A DNA stretch of 64,000 bases. Source: Eisenbergiella tayi. Lineage in GTDB: Bacteria > Bacillota > Clostridia > Lachnospirales > Lachnospiraceae. Below, one piece after another: positions 45,951-55,640 of this stretch (position 1 is the stretch's first letter; each line of letters starts with the position of its first letter). The stretch is taken from assembly GCF_001881565.1 (NCBI RefSeq), contig NZ_MPDJ01000005.1, positions 539,890-603,889 of the forward strand, given 5' to 3'. The notes under the pieces were generated by a model. That model was not told where the DNA came from. It ran no database searches and was given only the letters and a program-made list of their open reading frames with translations. Position numbers and translations under genes: made by a program.

Positions 45951-47363
45951 TTACTGTGCATCCGAATAATAATTCACAAGCTTATAATAGCCCTGCATTT
46001 CCGGTTTCACTTCTTCCTGGATTCCATCCAGCGCATCATTCACATCCTGTCCATCCCATATTTTATCCAGTCTGGGCTGTACAATCGCCATGATAGGATC
46101 ATAATTTTTAACGTAATACGCTTCTCTGGAGGTTGTTTCCGTTTTAAAAAGGGAATCAAAGTAGCTCATCAGCTTCTCATTATGCCATGGGTTATCCGTC
46201 CATACCTTCAGTTTTTCCGGATCACTATACCAGCTCTTATAAATAGGCATTTGCGCCCCTGTTATAAATAAATCGCTTACTTCCGCCGGATTTCCCAGTG
46301 CAAGTACCAGCTTCACTGCAGCAGCATTCACCTTTTCATCCTTACTGTCATATACTACCAGTGGTTCTCCCCAAATCATGCTTGCGGGTTTCTTAAATAC
46401 AGGCAGCGGAGCTACTCCAAAATCTCCATATTCTGCTTCTGCAAAAGTAGCGATCTCATATTGTCCCCCAATATACATTCCAAGCTGTCCGTCCATAAGC
46501 ATTTGCTGGGAGGATGGCATCGCACTTGTCACAGAGGGTTTAGGAGCTACCTTCTCTACATAAATCAAATCCTGCAATGACTTTAACACTTCTTTACTCT
46601 CCGCACTGTCTATCAGAAGCCTGTCTCCCTCAGCAGCTATATAAGCACCTCCATTGGAATTAAGAAGGGTAAAGTTAAATACGGGCCCGTCAAATACCTT
46701 TGTTCCCCAAACTGAAATATTATTAATATCAAAACCGGCTTCCTCCGGATGCTTTCCATTGATATCAGTTGTCAGCTTTCTCGCTGCTGTCACATATTCA
46801 TCCCAAGTCCACGGATTATTGGCATCCGTTGAGGGCTCCTCCAGTCCTGTCTGACGGAATAAATCTCTGTTATAAAATACAAGCTGGCATTCCACACCGA
46901 ATGTCATTCCCCAAACTTTATCATCGTATTCAAAAAGTGCTTCCGGAAGAATATCATCAAAATCAACCTGTTCCTCCAGATAAGGCTTTAAATCCAGAAG
47001 CTGACCCTTCGCTCCATATTCCGGAGCCAGATAGCCGTTCAGCTGGGCCACATTAGGCGCGTCTCCGGCCGCCATTAAAGTATTCAGCTTTGCTGTATAA
47101 TTTGCGTTGTCAATAAATTCCACCTCAACCTTTATATTGGGATTTTGTTCCTCGAAACTTGCAACCGCCTGTTTAACAGCCGTCTGTTCCCCACCGGCGC
47201 TCCAAGTAGTATACTTTAAATGAATAATATCATTTTCCCCTCCAGCTGCCTCTTCCTTCACCGTCCCGTTTTCCGTACCGGATTCTGCCTGGCCTCCGCA
47301 GCCTCCTAAAGTACCTGTAACTAACACACATGCCAATAGAATTCCTAACCATTTCTTTCTCAT
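45951..47363 (-). CDS. Sugar ABC transporter substrate-binding lipoprotein
   Basis: A 470-aa family 1 binding lipoprotein with lipobox LGGC (Cys22). The body shows ANYTAKLNTLMAAGDAPNVAQL, WGMTFGVECQLVFYNRDLF and LMDGQLGMYIGGQYEI, as in extracellular carbohydrate binders (segments trimmed). It is third in malF-malG-SBP-GH63 order, 88 nt after the second permease. The substrate is an oligosaccharide not identifiable from sequence. Confidence 0.93.
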   Translation of the reverse strand: MRKKWLGILLACVLVTGTLGGCGGQAESGTENGTVKEEAAGGENDIIHLKYTTWSAGGEQTAVKQAVASFEEQNPNIKVEVEFIDNANYTAKLNTLMAAGDAPNVAQLNGYLAPEYGAKGQLLDLKPYLEEQVDFDDILPEALFEYDDKVWGMTFGVECQLVFYNRDLFRQTGLEEPSTDANNPWTWDEYVTAARKLTTDINGKHPEEAGFDINNISVWGTKVFDGPVFNFTLLNSNGGAYIAAEGDRLLIDSAESKEVLKSLQDLIYVEKVAPKPSVTSAMPSSQQMLMDGQLGMYIGGQYEIATFAEAEYGDFGVAPLPVFKKPASMIWGEPLVVYDSKDEKVNAAAVKLVLALGNPAEVSDLFITGAQMPIYKSWYSDPEKLKVWTDNPWHNEKLMSYFDSLFKTETTSREAYYVKNYDPIMAIVQPRLDKIWDGQDVNDALDGIQEEVKPEMQGYYKLVNYYSDAQ

Positions 47364-47451
47364 ACCCGTCTCCTTTTCCTTTTTTTATTTTCAGCACAAC
47401 CCTGAGCCACGCCGCGGACATATTTCATGGTTTATGCATGATTTCCCTTTC

Positions 47452-48282
47452 TCAGCCCTTTAGTCCTCCGGAAAGATTAATCCCTCCTATAAATACCTTC
47501 TGACAGCATGCAAATAAGATTATCACCGGTATGACAAGGACTGTGGATGCCGCCATCAGATAGTGCCATTGTCCGGTATACATTCCTATAAAAGAACGCA
47601 GGCCTAAAGCAGCTGTATATTTCTTTTCACTGGATAAATAAATCAATGGCCCCATGAAGTCATTCCAGCAATTGGTAAAAGTGAATATCGCCACAGTTAC
47701 CAATGGAGCTTTCGATAATGGTATAATAATATTCATATAAATCCTCAGCGGACTGGCTCCATCAATTTTAGCCGCTTCATCAATATCCATGGGTATCCCC
47801 TTGTAAAACTGTCTCAGCATAAATGTATAAAAGCCCGGAGCACCGAAAGCTCCCAGAATTAACGGGGCATAAGTATCAATTCCATGAAGGATCTTCCATA
47901 TCATGAACTGCGGTATAAGCAGTGTCGCAGAAGGGATCATCATCGCCGCCAGCACCATGGAAAATACCACATTCCGCCCCCTGAATTTCAGTCTGGCAAA
48001 GGCAAATGCCGCCATGGAACAGGTAAGCATTGTACCCAGTACATTAAATACCACAATGAATGCCGAGTTACATATCCACCTGGCAAAGGGCCGCAGCGTC
48101 ATGATATCCACATAATTTTTCCACTGTATACGTTCCGGCAGCCACTGCATGGGTTTTCTGAATATTTCCGACTGCGTCATTACGGAAGAACGAACCATCC
48201 AAAAAAGCGGAAAAACCATTATCAGCCCTATAAGAAGCATCAATACAAAAGCAAATAAATGAGAAATCCTTTTTCTTTTCAT
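47452..48282 (-). CDS. Sugar ABC permease (MalG/carbohydrate type)
   Basis: A 276-aa inner-membrane permease with about six hydrophobic helices. The coupling EAA loop is DIDEAAKIDGASPLRIYMNI, and it ends with the typical FIGGINLSGGLKG tail. Its start overlaps the first permease stop. It works with the adjacent MalF-like partner and a shared ATPase not in this window. Confidence 0.94.
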   Translation of the reverse strand: MKRKRISHLFAFVLMLLIGLIMVFPLFWMVRSSVMTQSEIFRKPMQWLPERIQWKNYVDIMTLRPFARWICNSAFIVVFNVLGTMLTCSMAAFAFARLKFRGRNVVFSMVLAAMMIPSATLLIPQFMIWKILHGIDTYAPLILGAFGAPGFYTFMLRQFYKGIPMDIDEAAKIDGASPLRIYMNIIIPLSKAPLVTVAIFTFTNCWNDFMGPLIYLSSEKKYTAALGLRSFIGMYTGQWHYLMAASTVLVIPVIILFACCQKVFIGGINLSGGLKG

Positions 48283-49172
48283 TCCGTATCACCTCCGTAA
48301 TAAACCCATCCTGAAGTCCGGAACAACAATACCGTTATCAGCGCAATTACCAAAAACAGAATCCAGCTTTGGGCACATGCCAGACCCATCCTGTTAAAAT
48401 TAAAAGCATTGTCGTATAAATACAACATGTAAAAATTGGATGCGCTTTCCGGACCGCCGTTCGTCATAACATAGCCCTGTGTGAAAGTCTGAAGGGATGC
48501 AATGAGCGCCATTACCAGATTGTAAAAAATAAGGGGGCTCATCATAGGAAGCGTCACAAAAATAAGCTTTGCGAAACTGCTGCCCCCATCTATTTCCACC
48601 GATTCATATAATTCCTCAGGAATATTTCCGAAACCGGAAAGATTAATCATCACTGTATTTCCGGCACTCCAGATCCCCATCACTGCAATACACTGCAGAA
48701 CCATATTTTTGTCAAAAATCCATTCCTTATGTATCCCAAACGGCGCCAGCAGATTATTCAGCAGGCCGTTTGTAGGGTCATATATGAATGTCCATAAGGC
48801 TGCCGAAGCCATAATAGGTACGATGGAAGGAATATAAATACATACTCTCCACAGGCTTTTCCATTTCAAAGGCCGGAAGTTCAGCAACAGGGCAAGAAGG
48901 AATGTAAGTATAAGCATTGCCGGCACAAACAATAATGTGTATTTCAAGGTTACAAAACAGGAATTAAGATAATGGGGATCCGTTGTAAACAACCGTTTAT
49001 AATTGTCCAAACCAACAAACTGCGGCGCTGATATGATATCCCAGCTGCAAAAGCTCATAGCAAGACTGTAAACCATCGGCAGTACAATATAAATAGTCAG
49101 TCCCATGCAGGCCGGAGCTATAAAAAACCACCCCCATAAATTATTCTTCCAGCTGATATGTTTTTTTCTCAT
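48279..49172 (-). CDS. Sugar ABC permease (MalF/carbohydrate type)
   Basis: A 297-aa permease: N-terminal cytoplasmic segment, about six membrane helices, and EAA loop ELYESVEIDGGSSFAKL. The ATG at 49172 has GGGAGGAG 6 nt upstream. It is first of the operon and is divergent from the response regulator gene at 49367. Confidence 0.94.
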   Translation of the reverse strand: MRKKHISWKNNLWGWFFIAPACMGLTIYIVLPMVYSLAMSFCSWDIISAPQFVGLDNYKRLFTTDPHYLNSCFVTLKYTLLFVPAMLILTFLLALLLNFRPLKWKSLWRVCIYIPSIVPIMASAALWTFIYDPTNGLLNNLLAPFGIHKEWIFDKNMVLQCIAVMGIWSAGNTVMINLSGFGNIPEELYESVEIDGGSSFAKLIFVTLPMMSPLIFYNLVMALIASLQTFTQGYVMTNGGPESASNFYMLYLYDNAFNFNRMGLACAQSWILFLVIALITVLLFRTSGWVYYGGDTE

Positions 49173-49215
49173 ATAATCTCCTCCCTGCTTGTTCTTCTTT
49201 TTTGCTGCTGAGGTC

Positions 49216-49254
49216 ATTATACAAACAGAAAAGATTTAAAAACAGGAATCTTTT
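49216..49254 (-). promoter_or_regulatory. -10 element and inverted repeat upstream of the permease operon
   Basis: A TATAAT on the minus strand (49216-49221) without a good -35, and an 8-bp perfect inverted repeat AAAAGATT N10 AATCTTTT (49229-49254) just upstream of it, where an activator would bind. Confidence 0.4.
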
Positions 49255-49366
49255 TAGGGGAACAGCAGTAATTTCTTTATATCATTTCAAAACCAATTTA
49301 CCCGGATTAGCCGGTGCTATATAATTAAACCATAACTAAAAAAGGGGATTATTTCAGGAGGGGAGC

Positions 49367-50914
49367 ATGTACAGTATATTAATTGCAGATGATGAAAAAT
49401 ATGTACGGCAGGATATTATCCGCTCTGTCAACTGGACGGATCATGGCTACTTCATTGTGGGGGAAGCATCTAATGGCGCTCAGGCACTGGAAAAGATAAA
49501 AGAGCTGCAGCCTGATGTTCTCATTACAGATATCCGCATGCCTTTAACTGACGGCCTGTCGCTTATTGAACGTGCATTAAAGCTTCAGCCAAACCTGCAT
49601 AGTGTCATTGTTTCCGGTTATGAAGATTTTCATTATGCCAGAGAGGCAATTCGTCTGAATGTATTAGATTATCTGACTAAGCCTATTGATGAAACATCTA
49701 TTCTGTCAATGCTCAAAAAGCTTACTACAGCTCTGGAGGGGGATAACCATAACAGGACATCCGCCCCGGCTTTCAGTATGCCCAATAAAGAAGGTTCCTT
49801 TTCCGCCGGCAGTACGGCAGCCGCAGGAGGGAATCTGCATTATGCTGTCATATCTCTTTACTTTGCTTCCTGCTTTTTGCAGAAAACCCGAAAGTATACA
49901 GAGAATCTTTTTGCTTCCTGGCTCTCACATGCGGTTCATTCTCATTCCGATTTTATTGACGATCCCTGTTTCGGCACACAGTTTTGTTATATGAGCCCCA
50001 CACTGATGCAGATAACCGTTTATGCCGGGCATCTTACCAAAGACCACCTTCAGCATTTGCTGAAATATCTGCAGGAGCAGCTGTCTCTCTGCGGTTTTCC
50101 CGCTCCTGCCGCCGCCCTGACCCCTCCCTTCCCGGACAAGGCCCGTTTATCCACCCTGCAGACAAGCTGCCTGCAGCTTTTAAATTCCCGTCTATTATTC
50201 GAAAGCGATTTGATATGGTACAGGCTTATACCGCCTCAGAAGGAAGCCTTTGTGTCAGAAATCACAGAACTCATGGAACAGTTCCGTAAAAATATCAGTA
50301 TACGGCATTTTGAAAATACGGAATATTATTTGAATCAAATGCTGAAATCAGATAACAAAGAAGCTTTTACACCTGAGCTTCTCGAATACGTTATTTGTGA
50401 AATTTCAAATACTCTAAGAAAAATATGTTTATGCTATCAGCTGACTATAAACCAGAATATTTTTAAGGAACCGCTCACTCCCTTTTATCTGATGGCCTTT
50501 TCTGAGCTTGAAGCCCTGCGCAAAGATTTACTCAAACGCTGTAAGGCAGTTTTTTCGTTTGTGAATGCTGCGGACAGTATCGATATAATTACATTGATCA
50601 AACAATATATACAGAAAAATTATGAGCAGGACATTACCCTGGTATCTATTGCATCAGAATTTTTTTTCAATCCCAGCTATCTGTCCCATATGTTCAAGCA
50701 GCAGACCGGCGGAAACCTTTCCTCATATATCGAAGAAATCCGTATTAAAGAGGCCTTGAAGCTTTTCCGTACCCAAAAGCTTTCTATCGGTAAAGTAGCC
50801 CGGATGGTAGGATACAATGATCCTAATTATTTCTCCAAAATATTCCGCAAGCGCACCGGCTTTTCTCCGGCAGCTTATACAAAACAGGACGGAGGCAACG
50901 ATGATGTTCAGTAA
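49367..50914 (+). CDS. YesN-type response regulator, REC plus AraC HTH
   Basis: A 515-aa response regulator. The receiver (about residues 1-120) has phospho-Asp55 (VLITDIRMP) and Lys in YLTKPI. The last ~100 residues carry the AraC-type HTH (ASEFFFNPSYLSHMFKQQTGG and VGYNDPNYFSKIFRKRTGFSP). The sensor kinase gene overlaps its end by 14 nt. It lies between two sugar transporter operons and may control either or both. CAGGAGGGGAG precedes the start. Confidence 0.94.
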   Translation: MYSILIADDEKYVRQDIIRSVNWTDHGYFIVGEASNGAQALEKIKELQPDVLITDIRMPLTDGLSLIERALKLQPNLHSVIVSGYEDFHYAREAIRLNVLDYLTKPIDETSILSMLKKLTTALEGDNHNRTSAPAFSMPNKEGSFSAGSTAAAGGNLHYAVISLYFASCFLQKTRKYTENLFASWLSHAVHSHSDFIDDPCFGTQFCYMSPTLMQITVYAGHLTKDHLQHLLKYLQEQLSLCGFPAPAAALTPPFPDKARLSTLQTSCLQLLNSRLLFESDLIWYRLIPPQKEAFVSEITELMEQFRKNISIRHFENTEYYLNQMLKSDNKEAFTPELLEYVICEISNTLRKICLCYQLTINQNIFKEPLTPFYLMAFSELEALRKDLLKRCKAVFSFVNAADSIDIITLIKQYIQKNYEQDITLVSIASEFFFNPSYLSHMFKQQTGGNLSSYIEEIRIKEALKLFRTQKLSIGKVARMVGYNDPNYFSKIFRKRTGFSPAAYTKQDGGNDDVQ

Positions 50915-52622
50915 ACAGCGTCCCCATACCATTGAAAATGATTTGATTCGTCTGACGGCAGCGGTTCTGTTGTCCGCGATTTTGTTATGCACAATAATTT
51001 CCAATGTCATTTTATATAAAATCAATTATGAAAACATTGAACGTTACAACAATGATATGCTCTCGCAGATTTCACAAAGCAGCAATTCTTATTTCCGGAA
51101 TATGAACCATACCATATATAACTTTGTCTGCAGCAACCAGGTTCAGACTCAGCTAATGCAGGCATTTAAGGGTAATTCCTTTTCCAGTACCACCGCTACT
51201 AATCTGCGTAATTTTTTGATTTTGCTTTCTTATTCGCTTCCTGACTGCCGCCTTCACCTGTTCATGGAAAATCCTTCTGTCCTGCCTGTACATCTGGAAG
51301 ATATGAACTTTACTCCCACTCCCGGATACCATTATCATGAAGATTTATGGTATGACAGTTTTTCAGCCCTTCCTCTCGAGCAAATGTATTACATTACCAC
51401 CCCGGAAGAATGTCATTATTATTTAAATTCCAAACAGGATGGAATAATCATTGTCTATCGTATCCGCAATAATTCCAATCTGAATACTATCGGCTATCTC
51501 CTGGTTGATGTTCCTGAAAAGGTTCTGGAACAGGCCCTGAATCTGAGAAACCAGGAACAGTTTTACCTGAAAATCGAAATGCCGGAGCAAAAAACAATCC
51601 TGAATACCTTTCCGGAAAATAAGCATGGAAAATTCTTTGAAATGACCTCCTATGATCCCCTGATGGATTGGACCCTTACCGCCTATACCCAAAACAATTA
51701 TTTTGAAAGCAATTCACTGATGGTAATGTTCGCTAATATTTTCTGTGCTATGCTGGTTGGTGTGGCTGCCTTCCTTTTCAGCACTCATTTTGCAAAATCA
51801 CTGACAGAGCCTTTAAAGGTTCTGACATCTTCGATGCATGAAATGGAAGCAGGTTCCTTCGGAAAGCCGATTTATTGTAATGCGGATAACGAAATAGGCT
51901 ATTTGATTACTCAGTATAATGCTATGAATCAAAAAATAGATGAATTAACAAAGAAAAAAGAAACAGCAGAACTGGCTCAAAAGGACGCTCATATCGCTGT
52001 TTTGCAGAATCAGATAAACCCTCATTTTTTATATAATACGCTTGAAATTATCCGCGGAATTGCTGACGGTCCCTCTGCGGATATCATAAAAAATTGCTGC
52101 AATGCCCTATCCCGAATGTTCCGTTATAACCTGAAGGGTTCGAATACGGTAACACTGGAGCAGGAACTGGAGCAAAGCAAATATTATATTTATATCATGC
52201 AGCTTCGGTTTGATTATCTCTTCCAGGTGGAATACCGGATTGATGAAACACTGCTCCAATATAAAATCATTAAATTCTCCCTGCAGCCCTTTATCGAGAA
52301 TGCAATTATCCACGGCTTTACGGATTTTCAGCAGGAAGGCACCCTGTCCATTTCCATCCTCCGGAATAATGACAGCCGAATACAAATTCAGATTAGTGAT
52401 GATGGGCATGGTATGTCTTTTGACACACTGGATGGCTTGAAAGAAGCCTTTAGCTCTATACAGAATAGTCCCAGCCGAAGGCTGGAAAATGACGGTATCG
52501 GTATTGCCAATACTCACCAGCGGCTTCTCCAGTATTTCGGCCGGGACTATGAGATTCGGATGGAATCTTCCCTGGAAACGGGTACTGTGGTTACGCTTCT
52601 TCTTCCAAGGGTTTTAGTTTAG
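50901..52622 (+). CDS. YesM-type sensor histidine kinase
   Basis: A 573-aa membrane kinase: an N-terminal helix (about residues 17-42), a periplasmic-side sensor domain of about 240 residues, a second helix (about 278-300), HAMP, and His_kinase with QNQINPHFLYNTLEIIRG. The HATPase shows ENAIIHGFT and DDGHGM. The start at 50901 has GGAGG 5 nt upstream. Its stop codon overlaps the convergent GH3 gene by 9 bp. Confidence 0.93.
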   Translation: MMFSKQRPHTIENDLIRLTAAVLLSAILLCTIISNVILYKINYENIERYNNDMLSQISQSSNSYFRNMNHTIYNFVCSNQVQTQLMQAFKGNSFSSTTATNLRNFLILLSYSLPDCRLHLFMENPSVLPVHLEDMNFTPTPGYHYHEDLWYDSFSALPLEQMYYITTPEECHYYLNSKQDGIIIVYRIRNNSNLNTIGYLLVDVPEKVLEQALNLRNQEQFYLKIEMPEQKTILNTFPENKHGKFFEMTSYDPLMDWTLTAYTQNNYFESNSLMVMFANIFCAMLVGVAAFLFSTHFAKSLTEPLKVLTSSMHEMEAGSFGKPIYCNADNEIGYLITQYNAMNQKIDELTKKKETAELAQKDAHIAVLQNQINPHFLYNTLEIIRGIADGPSADIIKNCCNALSRMFRYNLKGSNTVTLEQELEQSKYYIYIMQLRFDYLFQVEYRIDETLLQYKIIKFSLQPFIENAIIHGFTDFQQEGTLSISILRNNDSRIQIQISDDGHGMSFDTLDGLKEAFSSIQNSPSRRLENDGIGIANTHQRLLQYFGRDYEIRMESSLETGTVVTLLLPRVLV

Positions 52623-54674
52623 AGTGAAGCTTCCTCTCAAAAGATCCCTTTCCGAACTGCTGGTGCCAATATACCCTTCATAAACCATCTTCTCCACTTC
52701 CCAATCGCCAGTCTGAGGGTTATACCATGCCAGTTCCTTCACAGGACATACAATACTCACTTTTTTGCTCTCTCCGGGCGCCAATGTCACACGCCGGAAT
52801 CCGCACAGCGCCTTTACCGGGCGCTCCTGCATGGAGGCGCCGAATCCTGCATAAAACTGAATAACTTCCGTTCCTTCCCTGTCTCCGGTATTCTGTATCA
52901 TACATTCTGCTGTCACAGAATCCTTATCTGTCATAAAAAAGGGAGCGGAAAGACTGAACTGTGTATAGGACAGACCAAAACCATAGGGTGCCAGCGGTTC
53001 TTTTTTCTCTTTATCCAGCTTCGTATAACCATGGTAATAGTCGTACCACTGTTCTGTAGTATTCCACACAACCTCTGGAAGATCACTTTCCTTATACGGA
53101 AGTACAAAGGGCAGCTTTCCGCTGGGATTAATATCGCCGAACAGGATTTCCGCCAGAGCCGTCCCGCCTTCCATTCCCGGATAATATGCCATCAGAACAG
53201 CGCCCACAGCTTCTCTCCACTCGTCCATGAGAATCGTGTTTCCGCCTATCAATATCACAGCGCTGTTGGAATTACAGGGGCCCACCTGTTTCAGCATCTC
53301 GGCTTCATCCCGGTGCAGCCCCAGTGAATCCAGACGATCGCCGCCATATCCGCCCAGCTCCGTATCGCTTTCATCCTTCAGCACATACTCACCCTCATCA
53401 TTGTAATCATAACCGGCCACAAATACTACTGCATCCGCCTTTCCGGCCGCTGTTTTCGCCTTCTCAAGATCGGAGCCATCCTCATAAATCACTTCAGCAT
53501 GCGGCAGCCTTTTCCGGATCCCCTGGAGCGGAGTCACAACATAGGCAGGAAATACCCGGCTGGAACCATGATCGCCAGTCACTTCCTCATCAGCCAGTCT
53601 TCCTATAACTGCAATTGTCTTTATCTCTTCCTCGTGAAACGGCAGTACCTTTTCTTTATTTTGAATCAGCGTAATTCCCTCCCGGGCACATTTCAGTGCC
53701 AGATTGATATGTTCTTTGCATCCTGCTTCTTCTTCCAGGGCCTTCTTGGGATCCGCTTCCGTAAATGCCAGAAGGGTACGCACAATTCGAACCGCAGCAT
53801 CATCGATCCGTTCCATCGGCACCTTCCCTTCTTCCACGGCTTTAACCAGCCGATCCCCGAAGTATTTCGTCTCACACATCTCCATCATCTGCCCGCCATT
53901 GGCAGCCTCGACAGTATCACGCACTCCCCAGTTGAAATCACTCATGACAAACCCGTCAAAGTCCCATTCCTCTTTTAATACCTGGTTCAGAAGATAGTCA
54001 TTATGTCCGCAGAAAACATGATGGTATTTATTATAAGAACTCATAACTGCTCCGGCCCCTGCTTCCACACATTTCTGGAAATGCCGCAGATAAACCTCCC
54101 TTTCCGTACGGATATCACAGGAAACGTTAACTTTAAACCGGGAGTTCTCCATGGAATTAAACGCAAAATGCTTGATACAGGCTATAACATTCTCTTCCTG
54201 TACCCCGCGCACCAGAGCGCTTCCCATCTCACCCAGATGAAAGCTGTCCTCCCCATAAGTTTCCTGACTCCGGCCCCAACCGGGGTTATAAGGAAGGTTT
54301 ATACAGACACCGGCAAAAAGATTTCCGTTACAGGCCTTTACCTCCCGGCCGATCGCATGACCTATTTCTTCTTCCAGTTCCGTATCAAAGGTCGCTCCCC
54401 GCAGCATACTGACCGGAAAACAGGTGGTTTTTCCTGTTCCGCAGACGACTCCCCTGGGGCCGTCACAGAACATCATTGCCGGTATTCCTTCCCTTTCGAT
54501 ACCGCCGGAGGGATATGGGGTATAGTTATAATGGTCATCCTGGGGATTGGCCGGGCTTTCCATCTGTCCGCTTCTCCCTCCCATCAGACTCACCTTTTCC
54601 TCCAGACTCAGCTTTGATACTATTTTTTCCGCTCTTTCTGTATAAGAAAGGCGGTATTTCTTTGTGCATTTCAT
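52614..54674 (-). CDS. GH3 beta-glucosidase
   Basis: A 686-aa cytoplasmic glycoside hydrolase family 3 enzyme without signal peptide. The N-terminal barrel carries the nucleophile Asp in GFVMSDFNWGVRD, plus CFPVSMLRGATFD and KHFAFNSME. The alpha/beta sandwich is followed by an Fn3-like domain (about residues 590-686). It should cleave beta-linked oligosaccharides brought in by the upstream transporter. The start is uncertain: ATG 54674 or 54686. A terminator lies just upstream. Confidence 0.92.
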   Translation of the reverse strand: MKCTKKYRLSYTERAEKIVSKLSLEEKVSLMGGRSGQMESPANPQDDHYNYTPYPSGGIEREGIPAMMFCDGPRGVVCGTGKTTCFPVSMLRGATFDTELEEEIGHAIGREVKACNGNLFAGVCINLPYNPGWGRSQETYGEDSFHLGEMGSALVRGVQEENVIACIKHFAFNSMENSRFKVNVSCDIRTEREVYLRHFQKCVEAGAGAVMSSYNKYHHVFCGHNDYLLNQVLKEEWDFDGFVMSDFNWGVRDTVEAANGGQMMEMCETKYFGDRLVKAVEEGKVPMERIDDAAVRIVRTLLAFTEADPKKALEEEAGCKEHINLALKCAREGITLIQNKEKVLPFHEEEIKTIAVIGRLADEEVTGDHGSSRVFPAYVVTPLQGIRKRLPHAEVIYEDGSDLEKAKTAAGKADAVVFVAGYDYNDEGEYVLKDESDTELGGYGGDRLDSLGLHRDEAEMLKQVGPCNSNSAVILIGGNTILMDEWREAVGAVLMAYYPGMEGGTALAEILFGDINPSGKLPFVLPYKESDLPEVVWNTTEQWYDYYHGYTKLDKEKKEPLAPYGFGLSYTQFSLSAPFFMTDKDSVTAECMIQNTGDREGTEVIQFYAGFGASMQERPVKALCGFRRVTLAPGESKKVSIVCPVKELAWYNPQTGDWEVEKMVYEGYIGTSSSERDLLRGSFTLN

Positions 54675-54706
54675 TATTCTTCTCATTCCTTTCCGGATTT
54701 TGGGAT

Positions 54707-54754
54707 AAAAAATCCCCGATGTCCTTGTCTGCACCAAGACATCTGACATCGGGG
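54707..54754 (-). terminator. Terminator between the transporter and GH3 genes
   Basis: On the minus strand CCCCGATGTC (54745-54754) pairs with GACATCGGGG (54714-54723), with a smaller hairpin inside, then ATTTTTT. It lies 10 nt after the permease stop and about 20-30 nt before the GH3 start, inside what would otherwise be one operon. Confidence 0.85.
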
Positions 54755-54764
54755 TCTTTCCCAT

Positions 54765-55607
54765 TTATCCTTTAATTCCCGCACCAAGCGACAGGGAACT
54801 TAAAAAATATTTTTGTGAAAACAGGTATATGATAAAGGTCGGGACGATAGCTATAATGGCTGCCGCCAGGATTACACCCATATCAAATGTTTTATATGGT
54901 CCTCTCATCAGCTGAAGACCGGCTGTAATAGGCATTCTGTTAATATCGTTAAATACAATGGTCGGCCACAAGAAATCATTCCATACACCGGTAAAATTAA
55001 ACAGGGCAACTACAGTAAGCACCGGCTTGAGCATCGGTACCAGAATCAGGGCGAACGTCCGTATTTCATCCGCACCGTCTGTCCGGGCCGCTTCATCATA
55101 TTCCTTTGGAATTCCCTGCAGGAACTGCCGAACCAGAAAAATATTCGTCACACTGGCAAAACCCGGCACGATTGCGGCAAATATCGTATTTACCCAGCCT
55201 AAGGAAGAAACAATTTTATACAGGGGTATCAGATTTACAATGGACGGGAACAAGGATACCGCCATGACAACATAAAACATCCTGTCCAGAAATTTAGACT
55301 GGAACCTGGTATATCCATAGGCCGTAACAGAAACAAGAACAACGGATATTATTGTCGACAGCCCTGCCATCAGTGTTGAATTCAAAAACCATCGTATTAC
55401 CGGAAAGTTGTTTTTATTCCAGATTACCTTAATGTAATTATCCAATACCCATTTTACCGGTATCATATGAAAACCCATTGTCTTAATTTCCGTTTCCGAT
55501 TTAAAGGAAGTAAAAACACCCCATATCAGAGGAAACAGCCAGGCAAGAGCCAATACCAGCAGGAAAAGAAAGGCAATGATTTTGACCATTTTCGTATTTT
55601 TGCTCAT
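54765..55607 (-). CDS. Sugar ABC permease (MalG/carbohydrate type)
   Basis: A 280-aa permease with about six membrane helices and EAA loop EYDEAARTDGADEIRTF. The C-terminus ends FLSSLSLGAGIKG, the common tail of this subfamily. It is third of SBP-malF-malG before GH3. Confidence 0.94.
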   Translation of the reverse strand: MSKNTKMVKIIAFLFLLVLALAWLFPLIWGVFTSFKSETEIKTMGFHMIPVKWVLDNYIKVIWNKNNFPVIRWFLNSTLMAGLSTIISVVLVSVTAYGYTRFQSKFLDRMFYVVMAVSLFPSIVNLIPLYKIVSSLGWVNTIFAAIVPGFASVTNIFLVRQFLQGIPKEYDEAARTDGADEIRTFALILVPMLKPVLTVVALFNFTGVWNDFLWPTIVFNDINRMPITAGLQLMRGPYKTFDMGVILAAAIIAIVPTFIIYLFSQKYFLSSLSLGAGIKG

Positions 55608-55640
55608 AGTTCACGCTCCTATCTCTCTTTCATACAGAAA

